DNA of 64,000 bases from Ceratodon purpureus (GCA_014871385.1 CM026422.1:10602896-10666895); one strand, 5' to 3'. Numbered from the stretch's first letter, positions 35,193 through 46,365 are shown. Notes: a model not told the origin generated them from the sequence alone. Numbers and translations: made by a program.

Positions 35193-35501
35193 TACGCCCC
35201 GGCGGAGACGACGACGGGGGGCGTCTCGCGGTGGATGGGAAGACGACGACGACGAGGCGGGGATGACAAACCCAGCGCGGTGGATGGACCGGGCGGGCGG
35301 GGGAGACCGGGCTGGCGCGGGCGGGGGGGGGGCTGCACGGGGTCGGGCGGGGTCGGGCGGGGTCGGGCGGGGTCGCCCGTGGTCGGGGATCGGGGTGGGT
35401 CGGGGTCCGGGGAGGGTCGGGGAGAGTTGCCCCCGCGAGACGCTGCCCCTGCCCGGAGAGGGGCTGGGTGCAACGCTCGTAGGGGGTAAATAGAGAGACC
35501 C
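35193..35501 (-). repeat. Right 309-bp terminal inverted repeat
   Basis: Reverse complement of 25501-25809. Read inward it begins GGGTCTCTCTATTTACCCCC. It has the same four GC-rich 10-base units, and a C-run of ten where the left has nine. Open frames across it are composition artefacts. Confidence 0.96.
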
Positions 35502-35510
35502 CTTTGTTAG
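35502..35510. repeat. 9-bp target-site duplication, right
   Basis: CTTTGTTAG, identical to 25492-25500. The flanks joined without the element give a continuous unique sequence in which I recognise no gene. Confidence 0.97.
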
Positions 35511-37755
35511 TGGTTGCTACTGGCAAATGCTGCGGTGATGTCCTGTGTCCCTCAGCACTGTTGCTTACCTTACTTTGTCAAGGGTCGAGTTTTTTATGTT
35601 TGTGTACCCTGCGTGGAAGGTAGGCAGGTGGATTAACTAAGTAATTTTGATTAATGTATAGTACATTGTTAAATCAAAATTTGGGAGCCTCCCATATTCA
35701 TGACTAGTATTCCTAAGTTGGGAAATTTTGAAGAATTTAGAAGGTTATGGTCCGCCCACTTCCGAAGATATTGTATCTTATTTTGACCAAATGCTTCTGA
35801 TAATGGTATTTATTGATAATAGTGTGCCCTCTTCAGATTTATTTTACATTATTTTATCATTTTTGATACAAATAAAGGAGCACTCTGGATTTAGGACACA
35901 AAGTGGTGGCCAAGTTTTCCCTCTACGAGGTGTTTGACGGAGGTGTGGAAGGCCCCCAAGCTTTGAATGTTTTGCTATTGAGAAAATTATTTCAGAAACT
36001 CAAGTCGTGTTCGCAATGGATCTGTGGAGATCGGTTCATCACAAGCAGCGCCCTCACTGCTGGCCACTGTCACACATCCAGCCTCTACGGTGCAACTGGG
36101 GAAAAGTTGTATGCGTCGACTACATTTCTTGATTAGTTGTAGGAATTGGCTTACACTACAAGAAAAACACCTTGCTGGTCGACTGCTGCCGAAGATAATT
36201 CTCTTAAAGTCGCATGTTGAATCAGACATCTTGTTTATGACACCAGGGAGAGCAATCTGTTGATTTTGAGGTCCCTTGTACACGTAAGTATTCCACCGTA
36301 GCGAGCAGGATGACTAGGTTCCACGTAAGCTAGACAGTGCGGCGACCACGCAGATAGAGATTACACGTCGGATTGTACAACGTGTCATTAATGAAAGTAT
36401 TTAGTCGATTCGATGAATGTTGATTTGGACAAGTGGAGTTTTCAGTTACTCTGTAAGCAAGTTTCAGAGGAAATTTAGACCAGCACCAAAGGTTCAGGTG
36501 ACCTCTCTGTTAATGACGCGTATCTGTTTATACGGAGGTAAGAAAACTACGGCGGTCTAGTATTGAGCACACACGTGGCAATGTAATCCAAAAACGTGAG
36601 CTTTGGATCGTGATTTGAATGGAATTTTTATATCAGTATTGGTGGTGCAAATTAAATGATATCCGTGTCCGTATGAGCCTAGGAGGTCCTAGACTCCTAG
36701 GTTTTAGTTTTTGTAGTCCGGAATTACATTACATAGCTTCAGAGTGACTTACTTCGGCCTATGCCTGCTGTACTAATCAGATATGTTTTTCATAAAAGTT
36801 CCAACTGTTTTCAAAGCATTTAAGCATTTCCCATATGAAACCACAGATAAAATCAAAAAACACTTGTTGGAAAATTACACAGAGCATGAGTATGAAGGGA
36901 ATTGGAGAAGAATCACGTAATCGCCACGCTCATCTGTTGAAAATGAATTAGTGCCTTACATTGACGAAAGAAGAGCCAAAATCTGTAAGTTCAGATTACA
37001 AAAAACAGACTAGGGCACTGTATGTGATTCACACGCACACCATGCGTGAAATGCCTATGCTAAATTTCCTCTTTATGTTGAAGACAATTCTCTCAATGAA
37101 TCCAAGTTTGATGGCATTGAAAATGTTATACAAAGCCCTTGTTCATACAATAACTTTTAAGTGTCTACTTTGCACGAAACTTTTCCAAGTTTTAGATAAA
37201 TAAGTTGAGAATCTATAATAGCAAAAAGAAGATGACTTCAATTACATCTTTCCATTATTTTAGTGCAATTTTTGCAAAAAGGCTGAAATTGACAAATAGA
37301 TAAGCACTATTTTGGTCCACTTTATTGTGCTTCTCCTTACTTTCACAGTATCATATCACGTCATATCAATTATTTTAAAGACGTAATTCTCGAAATGGTC
37401 TTCTTAGTAAATACGAGTCAAGTGTGCAAATTTCTATTTCCTATTACCTAGATTTTAGCTCAAACCAGTTGTAACCTTTCAACAAATTACATCTCCTAGT
37501 TATATTCCAATGTGTCAATGTGCATATCTTCCTTAAATAATTATCATCCTCTACGTGCTCTTGAAGATATGATGCTATGAATATAGGTCAATCTAACCAT
37601 CACTTAAGTATTAAAAATGCATGAAATAAGACTGTGAATGTCATCAACTCTACCTCAACTTAAACCATGAAATTTACTAATCTTTGCCACAAGCTTACAC
37701 ATCTAAAAAATAAACACAAAATCCAAAATTACTATTTATTCATTTACCTTGCCTT
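35511..37755. other. Intergenic with a solo CACTA-like terminus
   Basis: No gene seen. At about 36155 the + strand reads CACTACAAGAAAAACACC, a typical CACTA end, but no partner end was found. 37350-37750 is the kinase 3' flank, shared with 13690-14009. Confidence 0.4.
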
Positions 37756-39017
37756 TCAATCCACCAAAGATCTCTTGTCCTTTTCTATAACACTTCGAAC
37801 ATTAGGTGAATGAGTAGCAAGTATGCCCAAAATATCTCTAAATGAAGGTCTCTTTGAAGGATTGTCTTCCCAACACCTCCTAACAACCTCACGCATCCAA
37901 TCTTCCACATACTCCGGCAAATCTGGTCGTCCGCCATTGAGAACAATATCATAATCTCGAAGTGGATGATTTTCAAATGGAAGTTTCCCTGTCAATATTT
38001 CATAACAAGTCATTCCATAGGCATACACATCCGCTTCTCTTGAAAAGACCTCCACTCTTTCATGGACTTTCTTCTCCTTGATGGCTTGCAATATCTCTGG
38101 TGCCCTCCAAAATCCTGTACCTATTACCCCAACTGAGCACTCAAAGTCCGCCACACAAATGGCACCTTTTTTGCTTATTAAAACATTCGATGCTTTGAGG
38201 TCTCGGTGAACAATGTTGTGTTCATGCAACCATTGCATCCCCTTGGCAATTCTATACACAATCACTTCACCCTCTACTTTTGTAAAAGGTCCTCTCCCTT
38301 TACCAATTTCCAACATTCGCCGCTCGATATTACAACGAAGATCTTCCTGTTCCCTTACCATTAGAAAAGCAAACCGCCCATCCTCCAATAATACACCATA
38401 CCTTACATCACAAAAATATCTTATTCCCCTAGGATAATTAAGCGTTGAATACATCTCTCCTTTAAATTGCAAGTATCCATGCGGCCACTGCACCTACAAT
38501 TGGCGCAAAGAAGTGCCCTTCTTAAACACCTTCACCACCCACTCTATTCCCGCTTCAGATACTTCTCATTGTCCTTTGGATGCGTCCAAATAACACGGGC
38601 ATTATAGAGCTCCGCCCGCCCACCCTCCGCAAATGGCTTCTTCCCCATAATCAACTCACCCATACTTCCATACACATGTCCAGGCATTTCACGTGACGGT
38701 GTTCCCAAGTTATAACCAAATGTTTTGAAGAATTGACCCCGGGTGGGATGCGATTGCAGTTCCCTGAACACCTTCCTGTTGTCCGCCTTTTCCTTATCGT
38801 AAAAGTACTTGGAGAGTTTGTGAAAGATGTTGCGATCCAACTTCACCACCTCACTCTAGTGCCTCTTGGATCGCTCAATGCTCTCTTCAACACTCACGAT
38901 CCTCTCCGTCGACCTTCTAGTGGGTGTAGGATCCGACAACGGCGACGCAGAGGTAGTTGCGTAGTCGCCGAAGGTTGTGGGAGCGGTGACATTCTGTGAG
39001 GTGCTGGAGGCTTCCAT
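37756..39017 (-). pseudogene. TKL kinase pseudogene, copy 2
   Basis: Homologous along its whole length to the kinases at 14594-15880 and 50544-51833. The ATG survives at 39017, and most motifs survive: HRDLKASN, VADFECSVG, FWRAPEIL, DVYAYGMTCYEILTG. Three lesions are visible. A TAG replaces TGG in the KSHWSEVV region (about 38857-38859). Two bases are lost near 38548 where copy 1 reads CCCTCTTTCAG. A TAG replaces CAG in the RQLQVQW segment (about 38494). The upstream flank shared by copies 1 and 3 ends at about 39074, so the promoter may be missing too. The DFE in place of DFG is already present, so it predates the duplications. Confidence 0.85.
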
Positions 39018-39074
39018 CCTGCAACGTCAAGGGCCTGACAGTTGCACTTCCTTGAAAGTGGTGGCCGTATAGAC

Positions 39075-39560
39075 AAAATGATACTCCCTTCTTTGTAAAT
39101 TTGACTCTAATAATAATAACAACTCAAGTCCAACCATAATATGGATGATAAAAATACACATCGAGTTACATTCCTTTCTCTCTACACATTATTTGATATT
39201 GAATAAAGTTTTGATTAGATTTGCAATTTTATGAATGGTATTCTCTCACAAGGACCATTCACAATTGCTTATAAATGTTAAGATTTGTATATTGCTCAAA
39301 AAAGTAATTTTATAATTGTTAACTATTAACACCTCTATAAATGTTAACCTTGATCGACTCCCAAGGGTTAACATTTATACAGGGTAGACTGTATACTCTT
39401 CTCACTTTGTTCTTGTCCTTTTACTTTTTGCCAAATTTACCAGAATTTTACAAATGCTGATATCAGTTGATGCTTGAAGATTACTATTACAATTTTTACT
39501 GATTCACCGATTTGTATTCTTTTTCTTTGAGGTGGCTATCTAGTATGGATGCATGGCCCA
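39075..39560. other. Intergenic, AT-rich
   Basis: Breakpoint DNA beyond the truncated kinase flank. Includes ACTCCCTTCTTTG at about 39084, weakly like a Stowaway end, and several GTTAAC(A/C)TTTATA repeats at about 39330-39380. No gene seen. Confidence 0.4.
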
Positions 39561-39564
39561 TTAA

Positions 39565-40412
39565 CCCCTAATTGGCCAAAGTCCTAGAATGGGCGTTTTT
39601 GAAATTTGGGCAAGTTCCTAAAAATTCAAATATACTTGAAATTTTTTGAAATTTTTTCTGGAAAAAGTTTTTTTCAAAAGGTTTATGGGGATATTTTTTT
39701 TATTTTTTTTGGATGAATTGAGCAAAAGTTATGCTCCTCTAAGCATAAAAAGCCCTTCCACGGGCAGGCTCTCAACCACTGTGAATGCAGCAATTTCTGC
39801 TCGAAACTGCCCAAAACTGCCAAAATCTGCCCAAATCTGCCTAAAGACGAAACTTTGAAATTCCACCAAAAATCGAGATTTTATTTTTTCTAAAAATAAA
39901 AATTCCTACATATAGAAGAGCCACTAGAGCATGTTTCCACTGTTTGGATTTTCAATCCAAGAATTTTTCATATGCTATTTTTATTGTACAGAAACGGCCT
40001 TTGTATGTGAATTTCAGCATACCCCCTTGTGGAAATTGATGATTTTCTCAAGGTTCTACACCTTGCGTGGGTATGAGATTTTGTGGACATGTACCTAACT
40101 CACCTAGGAACAAGAATCTAAAGAAACGCCATCCAAATCTACTCAAAAAAATGGTTTTTTGGACCTCAAAATACTGATGTCCTCTTTTTGCACGGTTAAA
40201 AAAACTTTTTTTTCAACTTAGAATGTTACGATCTCTCAAATGGTAAGGAATGAGAGTGTGAGATTTGACATGCACATAGACATAGAAGTTAGATACAAGA
40301 TCTTACGGTTGGAAATACCAAAATCGGTTTCAATTTTGCACTATTCAGCTTGCTTTCAAAAGGGACTATTTGGTGGCTGTTTCGAGCAAAAACATCCTTG
40401 GCCAATTAGGGG
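39565..40412. mobile_element. 848-bp TTAA-type inverted-repeat element (piggyBac-like MITE)
   Basis: Flanked by TTAA at 39561-39564 and 40413-40416. The ends are perfect inverted repeats, CCCCTAATTGGCCAA inward from both sides. The interior is AT-rich and non-coding. Its 40030-40190 section is clearly related to 41760-41890 (shared CCTCAAGGTTCTA, CTCACCTAGGAACAAGAAT, CAAATCTACT). TTAA duplication is the hallmark of piggyBac-type transposition; the family assignment is inference. Confidence 0.7.
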
Positions 40413-40416
40413 TTAA

Positions 40417-40889
40417 CCCGTAAACGAGAATTCATGGCTTAGGCAGCCAGCCCAAAATTGGATCACGGCATTTTTGTGCTTGGGCATCATGAATAGAGCA
40501 TTTTTTAACTTGGGCATTATGAATGAGCGTGCAACCTCCTTTAAGGTTATGTGCAACCCCAACCAACCTACCACAATCCTTTGAAAGTACAAATCACTCA
40601 TACAAATTTTAAATTGAATTGTAAAATTTCACTTTGTGAATACATCATAAGAAGATGATCAAATGATATTATAAAAAAAGTGAAAAGTTGAGTACAAGAA
40701 GAGCTACAAAAAAGATTCTGTAGAAACCCAACCTTTTGGGCACATTTAACGTTTAAGGATTAAAGAATATTGTCTATTCATCAAGTAGAAATACCCCCCT
40801 ACCAGATGGAGGCCTAGCTACAAAGTCAATGAGGAAAAGGAAAATTCTGCCTATGCAAATCATGTGAGGTCCATTTAAAACCTCCATTA
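40417..40889. other. Intergenic
   Basis: No gene or repeat structure recognised; AT-rich. Confidence 0.4.
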
Positions 40890-41280
40890 GGTGCAAAATG
40901 GGGTCATAAAAAGGCCGTGTAAGCGGCACGTGAGAGAAAAAAATGGCCACTGCCCGCGTACTTTTTGACAGGACACCGAAGGTGCCACCGTGGTGCCAGC
41001 AAACGCCACGGGGGGTCGAACCAATGACCTTCCCGCAAGACGGGTGGAGGGCGCTGCTACAATTGCGGGCTGACAGCATTCTGCCCACTTGGGACCAAAC
41101 CCCGAACCGACCCGATCATGTCAGCACACATATTCCGAGGACCTTTGTTCACAGTGCGCCACCGAGGACCCTACGGGCAGCAATTCTGGCATCCGCTGCC
41201 AGCAGCAGAGGGGCTTTGGGCAGGAAGTTCACCTAATTTGGGCACGCTTACACGGCCTTTTCATGACCCCATTTTGCACC
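40890..41280. mobile_element. 391-bp terminal-inverted-repeat element, copy B
   Basis: Same family and exactly the same length as 14010-14400. Ends are GGTGCAAAATGGGGTCAT, with TA on both sides (40888-40889 and 41281-41282). The interior again carries CGTGGTGCCAGCAA, GGGGGTCGAACCAATGACC and CTGCCCACTTGGGACCAAAC. The two copies differ at many positions, so each is older than the duplications around it or arrived independently. Confidence 0.8.
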
Positions 41281-41282
41281 TA

Positions 41283-42328
41283 ATGATTAACCCCCGTAGC
41301 ATCAGCTCAACAAAAATGGCTTGATTTAGGGTTTATTGAGGTTCATGGTAAATCAATTTTTATACAATGAAGCTATAATTTTGGCACAATATAGACAATC
41401 ATCATATGTTTTTAACAAGACAATCTATGCTTTAAAATCCTCATAATTTAGAAGATATTCATTTTCAAATTTTGAAGTTACTATTAGAGCATGTTGAAAT
41501 GTGCCCAAAACTACAGTATATGCTCATTGATCCTCAAAATTTGCCCAAAATTAATTAGATCACATAAACTTCAAAAATTCACAAAAATTTGGGATTTTAC
41601 TTTTTTTCAACTCTGTTTTTTTTACATGTGAAATTTGTCCAAGGTGTGTTTTCACCATTTGGAGTTTCCCTACAATGTTTTTTTACGTGCCTTTTTCATT
41701 GTCAAAAATTGGCCTTTGTATTTGAATTTCAATATATCCCCCGTGAAAAATAATGTTTTCCTCAAGGTTCTATATGTCTAACGAAGGTGAAATTTTGAGG
41801 GCATGCATCTAATTCACCTAGGAACAAGAATTCACCTCCGTTCAAATCTACTTGAAAACATGGTTTTTTTGGCCCCCAAAACACTATTGTCCCCTTGTAC
41901 TATAAAGGCAATTTTTTTTATTTTTTTTTATTTTTTTTCTAACTTCAAACTTTATCGTCTCACAAACGATGTAATGTTTGTATCTATGATTTGGGTTCAC
42001 ATGTACATATACAAGTTAGGTACCAAATCCTACGGTTACGCTCTTCAAAATATGTCACAAATTAATTTTTTTTACCTTGCAAGCAACATTGAAAGAAGGT
42101 AGTTTTAAGGAAATTTGCAGAATTTCAGGCTAAAAACTTTAGAGGATAATGCTTTCTTTTTGCTCTGAAAGAGGTCTGTTCAATATTAGTTTCACTGTTA
42201 TACGGTTTTCACTATCCAATACCATGCTATTGAGGAATCATAGTATTGGATTAGGTAGTTACAAACACATGATCAATTTGAGAAAATACTTAAGATTACA
42301 AAATCTCATTTCGAGGGTCCACCCCTTA
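41283..42328. repeat. AT-rich DNA related to the TTAA element
   Basis: TTAACCCCC at 41287 looks like a left end of the TTAA family. 41590-42080 is related to the interior of 39565-40412. No right end was found, so this is a truncated or diverged copy. No gene. Confidence 0.45.
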
Positions 42329-42581
42329 CTACCGTAACACCATAGCAGGTTCGGTCCTTAGCAAACGAATATTTAATTTTAAAAAAAAAAATTAAGGTTC
42401 AGTCTCTTACAAATTGAATTTCTCAAAAAATCAATAAAATGACCTTAAATGGCTAGAAATAACAGAACACTTCAAAAACTAATTTATTCTATTTTTGTTT
42501 TCATATCTACATAATTTTCTAAAATTTTCATTTTTTTATTTAGAATTATTCAAGAACAAACATGCTATAGTGTTACGGTAG
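42329..42581. mobile_element. 253-bp inverted-repeat element
   Basis: Terminal repeats CTACCGTAACACCATAGCA at the left, and at the right the complement with one mismatch (TGCTATAGTGTTACGGTAG). AT-rich interior, no coding. No clear target duplication, so the superfamily is unknown. Confidence 0.65.
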
Positions 42582-42649
42582 ATGTTGCTGGTAGAGATCA
42601 TCCTCATGACCATCTTACACTGGTCTTTGTCCTATTTTTCTTTCTAGTT

Positions 42650-42835
42650 GTGGATCCAGCTCGGATGATTGGAATGAAGGTGCAGGGCGCGATCAAAGGC
42701 AAGTTTGAGCAAGGTTACCTCGTCACGGTCGCTGTTGGTACCGAAATGCTGCAAGGGGTGCTTTACCATGTGCCACCTGCCCAAAGGACCCCACAACATG
42801 TGAATGTGCCGAATCTGGAAGCTAGAGCTGTTTAG
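42650..42835 (+). pseudogene. Exon relic of an ARID-HMG box protein
   Basis: A frame of about 60 residues preceded by an acceptor-like TTTCTAG. It contains VQGAIKGKFEQGYLVTVAVG and EMLQGVLYHVP. This matches the conserved segment after the ARID domain in plant ARID-HMG proteins (HMGB9/10/15 type), where G-x-I-(x)-G-x-F-(x)-GYLVTV and KGVLYH are typical. No ARID or HMG-box exon was found nearby, and the surrounding DNA is transposon-rich. It is most likely a captured or stranded exon; an exon of a very long gene is less likely. Confidence 0.6.
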
Positions 42836-42878
42836 TACACAAATGGCTAAGGTTGACACACCTATAGTCGACACATGA

Positions 42879-42956
42879 CCAATAGCCGATATCTTCTAAT
42901 TCCTAGATTATGAAAGAACAGATGTACCTCATTTGTATATATCGGCTATTGGTTCG
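42879..42956. repeat. Short inverted repeat (hairpin)
   Basis: GACCAATAGCCGATAT and ATATCGGCTATTGGTTC face each other across about 45 bases, enough for a 14-15 bp stem. Possibly a very small MITE. Confidence 0.5.
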
Positions 42957-43563
42957 GAAGTACTTTTCACTTTGAAAATTGTACAAATTTTAATATTGGG
43001 AGATAATTAATGAAAAAATGCTCATTCTTCATGAACCTTATTTTCCTATGAACCAAAAATATCTCCTTGTCCATAACCCAAGCTTTGATATGCTAAACTG
43101 CTTTAAGTTGTCGGTTATAGGTGTTTCTACCTTATCTCTCGAGGCGATCCTGGCTGCGACGACGCAGAGACGAAACGGTGAAGAAGGACCAGCTATCGGA
43201 GAGATTTTGGACTCAACCCAGCTAATATCCTCTCTTCGCTTAACTCATTCGGTTAAGGGAGATGATACCTGGATGATAATTTGACAATATCTGGGTGATA
43301 CTTGTCTGATACTCATGTAATATATAGATGATTTTTAGTTTTTTCAACTGGAAATTTGCCTAAGATATTCAAGTTCAACCGGCTGAACCTCAATTCTGGT
43401 CGGCTGATCTGTAACTAGCTGCCGGATCTCCCCGTACATTGAGAAGGACCCAATAAAACGGTGAAGAGGTCAAAGTGGGAAGCACTGAAGAAACGGAGGC
43501 TGAACAACATGGAAAAGTATGGTAATGGGTATCTGCAGAGAGACCACCCCTAAGGAATTACTA

Positions 43564-43996
43564 AGGTAGTAATACCATAAACCAAGACCCCCAGAACCCG
43601 TGTATTAGACTTGAGCTGAAACTGCACCTACAGGAATCAAGATCCATGATTTTTGGTACCACCAGTTGATATACCTAACATGCGTTGAGATTTTTGAGAA
43701 GCGTTGATTTACCTGACAAGCATAGAGATTTTATTTTAGTTTTGGGTAGAGCTGCTTTTGGAATTGTGCCTCTGCTCGTAGCAGACTTTATGAAGTCTAC
43801 AACACAAGAAATGGGATGGACAAACTTTTCAGCTAAAATATTTCTAGGAAATTGTATTTTCATCGGAAAATTATGAAAACAACTTCTATCATTCTGTTTT
43901 CAATTTGTCTATGTACTTGCAACAATTTCCTGAAAAAAATGATAGTTCAAATTGCTCAAAAACTCCTTATTCTATCGGTTTATGGTATTACTACCT
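43564..43996. mobile_element. 433-bp inverted-repeat element with TA duplication
   Basis: Ends AGGTAGTAATACCATAAACC and its complement form a near-perfect 20-bp inverted repeat. TA lies at both sides (43562-43563 and 43997-43998). Related modules read ATTATTAATTG or ATCACTAATTG at this point, with one TA, so TA is the target duplication. That fits a Tc1/mariner-type MITE. Non-coding interior. Confidence 0.85.
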
Positions 43997-44094
43997 TAAT
44001 TGATCATACTGAGAGGTAAGTCGAGTATATTGAGGCAGGACGCACCTACGATGTAGTACGAGGATGCTTTCATCAGCAATCATGCTGCTGTTAA

Positions 44095-44849
44095 CCCCCA
44101 AATGCCTGAGCCTATGACCACTGAAATAGACTTTGATTTTGGATGCTCTATTTTTCCACTATAAATAATTTAAAATATGAATTTTTAATTTTTCTTTGAT
44201 AGATACACATGTAATCTACAAGCAATAATTTTTTCAAAATTAATGATTTCATTACGTAATTATTATAAATTTTCAAATCAAAACAAACAAAGAAAATTCA
44301 TATCAAATATGGATTATATCAAAAAATTACAAAATATTTACCATAGATGTATATGACAACCAAAAACCTTATATTGGTTACCGTGCTCAAAAATTATGTT
44401 TTAATCCAAAAATATGATGAAAAAACCTAAAACCGTGAAAAATCAAGTAATAGCCACGGTTATACCCCTTCATCTTATACCAGCTATAAATCACTCAATT
44501 TTAGGTATTTTTTAAAATTTAAAATTGGACTGGAAAGTAGACTTGTAAAGCTACATTTCATTAGTTCACCTCAAATGCAAAAAAGATCATCACGATAGTC
44601 AAAATTGCGTTTCAGCTGTCTGTTTTAAGGAATTTTTGAATACACACACGGTATTGATGTTTTGGACTTTAGGGAGGCACCAAAATTCATGAAATCATCA
44701 TTTTGAGGATTCATCAATGAGGTTAGATAGATCTCCACAACTTTTAAACATGAAAAAAAAAAATGGATGAAAAACTGTCATTTGGATGAGAGTTATGGAA
44801 CTTGGAAAAATGAGATCGACCAGTTTTTGGTCGTTTAGGCGTTTAGGGG
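44095..44849. mobile_element. 755-bp TTAA-type element (piggyBac-like MITE)
   Basis: TTAA at 44091-44094 and 44850-44853. The module copy at about 17090 has a single TTAA (CTGCTGTTAAGGGTTCA), which proves the duplication. Ends are imperfect inverted repeats: CCCCCAAATGCCTGAGCC at the left and, read inward from the right, CCCCTAAACGCCTAAACG. AT-rich, non-coding. Confidence 0.85.
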
Positions 44850-45135
44850 TTAAGGGTTCATTGTAGGAAAGCAAGTGTTACTCGGTAAGGATACAAGTGT
44901 TGCAAGCAATCTACAAGGAAGAGTTATTGTTCAGGCCAAGCTGGAACTGAAGCTGCTGAAGCTTCTGCTGAGTTGATGCGAGCCAATATCAAATGGAAGG
45001 AAGCTCTTGAAGAGCAATCCGTTGATAACGTGAAGAGAAAACTTGCGAGTTGGGGTAAGGAGGTGACTGATATAAATGGTGTTTGATGAGAAGAAAGGAG
45101 GGTAGAGATTACAAGAAAAGAAAGATGAGAGGAAG

Positions 45136-45409
45136 GGCAAGTACAATGTAACTTACGCTACGATGGCATTCACGAAGAACTGGAGGTTGATGAGAGCAGA
45201 TTACTTACAAGTGCATCAGTTTGTGCTTTTGATATCCATGTGTAAAAATCCTGCTTTCCTCACAGGCTCAATGGGAAAACATAGAAGATTAGTGCTAGAG
45301 CAGAAGAACATAAAAGTTGTCCTCAAGGTTCAATTCCATTAAATTTACAAACATAGTACAATGTAGTTCAATTTGTTTCTATTTGTTTTCTACACTCCTT
45401 GTACATTCT
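45136..45409. repeat. Extension of the duplicated unit
   Basis: 45151-45180 (GCTACGATGGCATTCACGAA) matches 53080-53100 and, inverted, 49271-49303. 45228-45290 matches 12790-12860. No gene is called. Confidence 0.45.
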
Positions 45410-45585
45410 ATATGTTCTCTAACTTTGATTGAATTAACCGCAAAGAAATCCAATATTTCTCTAAAAGTGGGCCTTCTGGTTGGATTTTGATAACAACATC
45501 GGATTAGTAGCTCATGTATCCATCCCTCCACATACTTAGGTACCTCTTCAAAAGTATTCAGTATTCTTTGTGCAGTACTCTTTAC
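45410..45585 (-). pseudogene. C-terminal relic of a diverged TKL kinase
   Basis: On the minus strand the DNA reads VPKYVEGWIHELLIRC, then NPTRRPTFREILDF, then FAVNS. It aligns with LPEYVEDWMHELVTRC, NPSKRPLFKDILNI and LTNHS of kinase copy 1. Only the last part of the C lobe is left. It is far more diverged than copies 1-3, so it records an older duplication in the same cluster. Confidence 0.7.
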
Positions 45586-46365
45586 TATATGTACATATGA
45601 AACTTAATTAGCCCCCCAGAAAGATGAGTGAAACCCCGCAAAAGAATGAGAAAAGATAAATGAAAATGACCCAACGTGGCCGTCAGCAGGGCGGGGAGCT
45701 GGCCTCGAGGCCAGGGGAGCTGAAGTGAAGGCGGGGGAGCTGCCCTGAAGGGCAGCGGAGCTGACAGGAAGTGCATAAGCACATATGGTATTCCATATAT
45801 GGTACATGATTTACAACTGCAGATCAGAAGCAAAGTGAGATCTGAGAAACAGAGTAGAGTTCAACGACTGCAGACAACTTAACAATCATGCTTGTAAAGC
45901 ATGTGAAAGGGTCAAAACATTCTATTTTTTTATTTGGGGCAAATGAATGAACTTCATTGCAGAAAGAAAAGTGATACCAATTCCTGCATGTTCATGAAGA
46001 CTGTTGCAGTGATCAGAAATATATGGTTTTTGGCATGTTGCGATCCCATTCTTCTTCCTTGAGTAGAATTTGGAAGCTATGCAACCTGATAGTAGCTCTT
46101 GGCTGTTAGAGGTGCATTACGTAAATAGAAGTTCTTGACTCTGCACAGGGGAATTTAGAAGTGCATCCTCGATGACCAACAAGTCTTCCGAAACATCCAA
46201 AATCACAATTCACTGCCAGGTGCAACACCTTCTAAAAATTATAGGAGTTGAAAATTTTGACAAACGCGACGTCCGTTTTCCTGATCTGACCATTGTGCCC
46301 TCAGTCAAAATGTTGAGCCCACGTCATCAAGCGATTGTCTGTAAGGCAGACTTCGCTGCTTTAAG
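45586..46365. other. Intergenic, with module fragment and retroposon-like tail
   Basis: 45795-45925 (TGGTACATGATTTACAACTG and onward) matches the first 130 bases of the spacer module at 16691 and 48600. It is followed at about 45930-45965 by an A/T run and ACTTCATTGCAGAAAG, like a reversed LINE/SINE tail. 45680-45775 has GC-rich repeated GGGGAGCTG motifs. Confidence 0.45.

Larger units (their letters stand above)
25501..35501. mobile_element. Complete Mutator-like element, 10,001 bp, MuDR-type two-gene layout
   Basis: The boundaries are fixed by 309-bp terminal inverted repeats (25501-25809 and 35193-35501) and a perfect 9-bp duplication, CTTTGTTAG. Two genes converge: an unrecognised zinc-finger protein on the + strand (26249-29912) and a DDE transposase with SWIM finger on the minus strand (34972-31496). 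Both start within 450 bases of their terminus, so promoters in or next to the termini are likely. The termini differ at two base positions plus two homopolymer lengths, so the insertion is young. The transposase is open throughout; the second gene has one in-frame TAG. The maize MuDR element has the same convergent pair (mudrA and mudrB), but the second protein here does not look like MURB. Confidence 0.95.
43467..45135. repeat. Spacer module, copy 2, interrupted by two elements
   Basis: Begins AGGTCAAAGTGGGAAGCACTG, and the rest matches the copies at 16.9, 48.8 and 52.6 kb, but it is split by a TA-flanked element (43564-43996) and a TTAA-flanked element (44095-44849). The uninterrupted copies give both empty sites directly. 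Confidence 0.8.

Noticed and set aside
25441-35580. A host open frame that would run through the element's empty target site (beginning ATGAGTGGAGATGTGACT)
   Set aside because: Only about 45 codons, no recognisable protein, and a second frame is equally open; likely chance.
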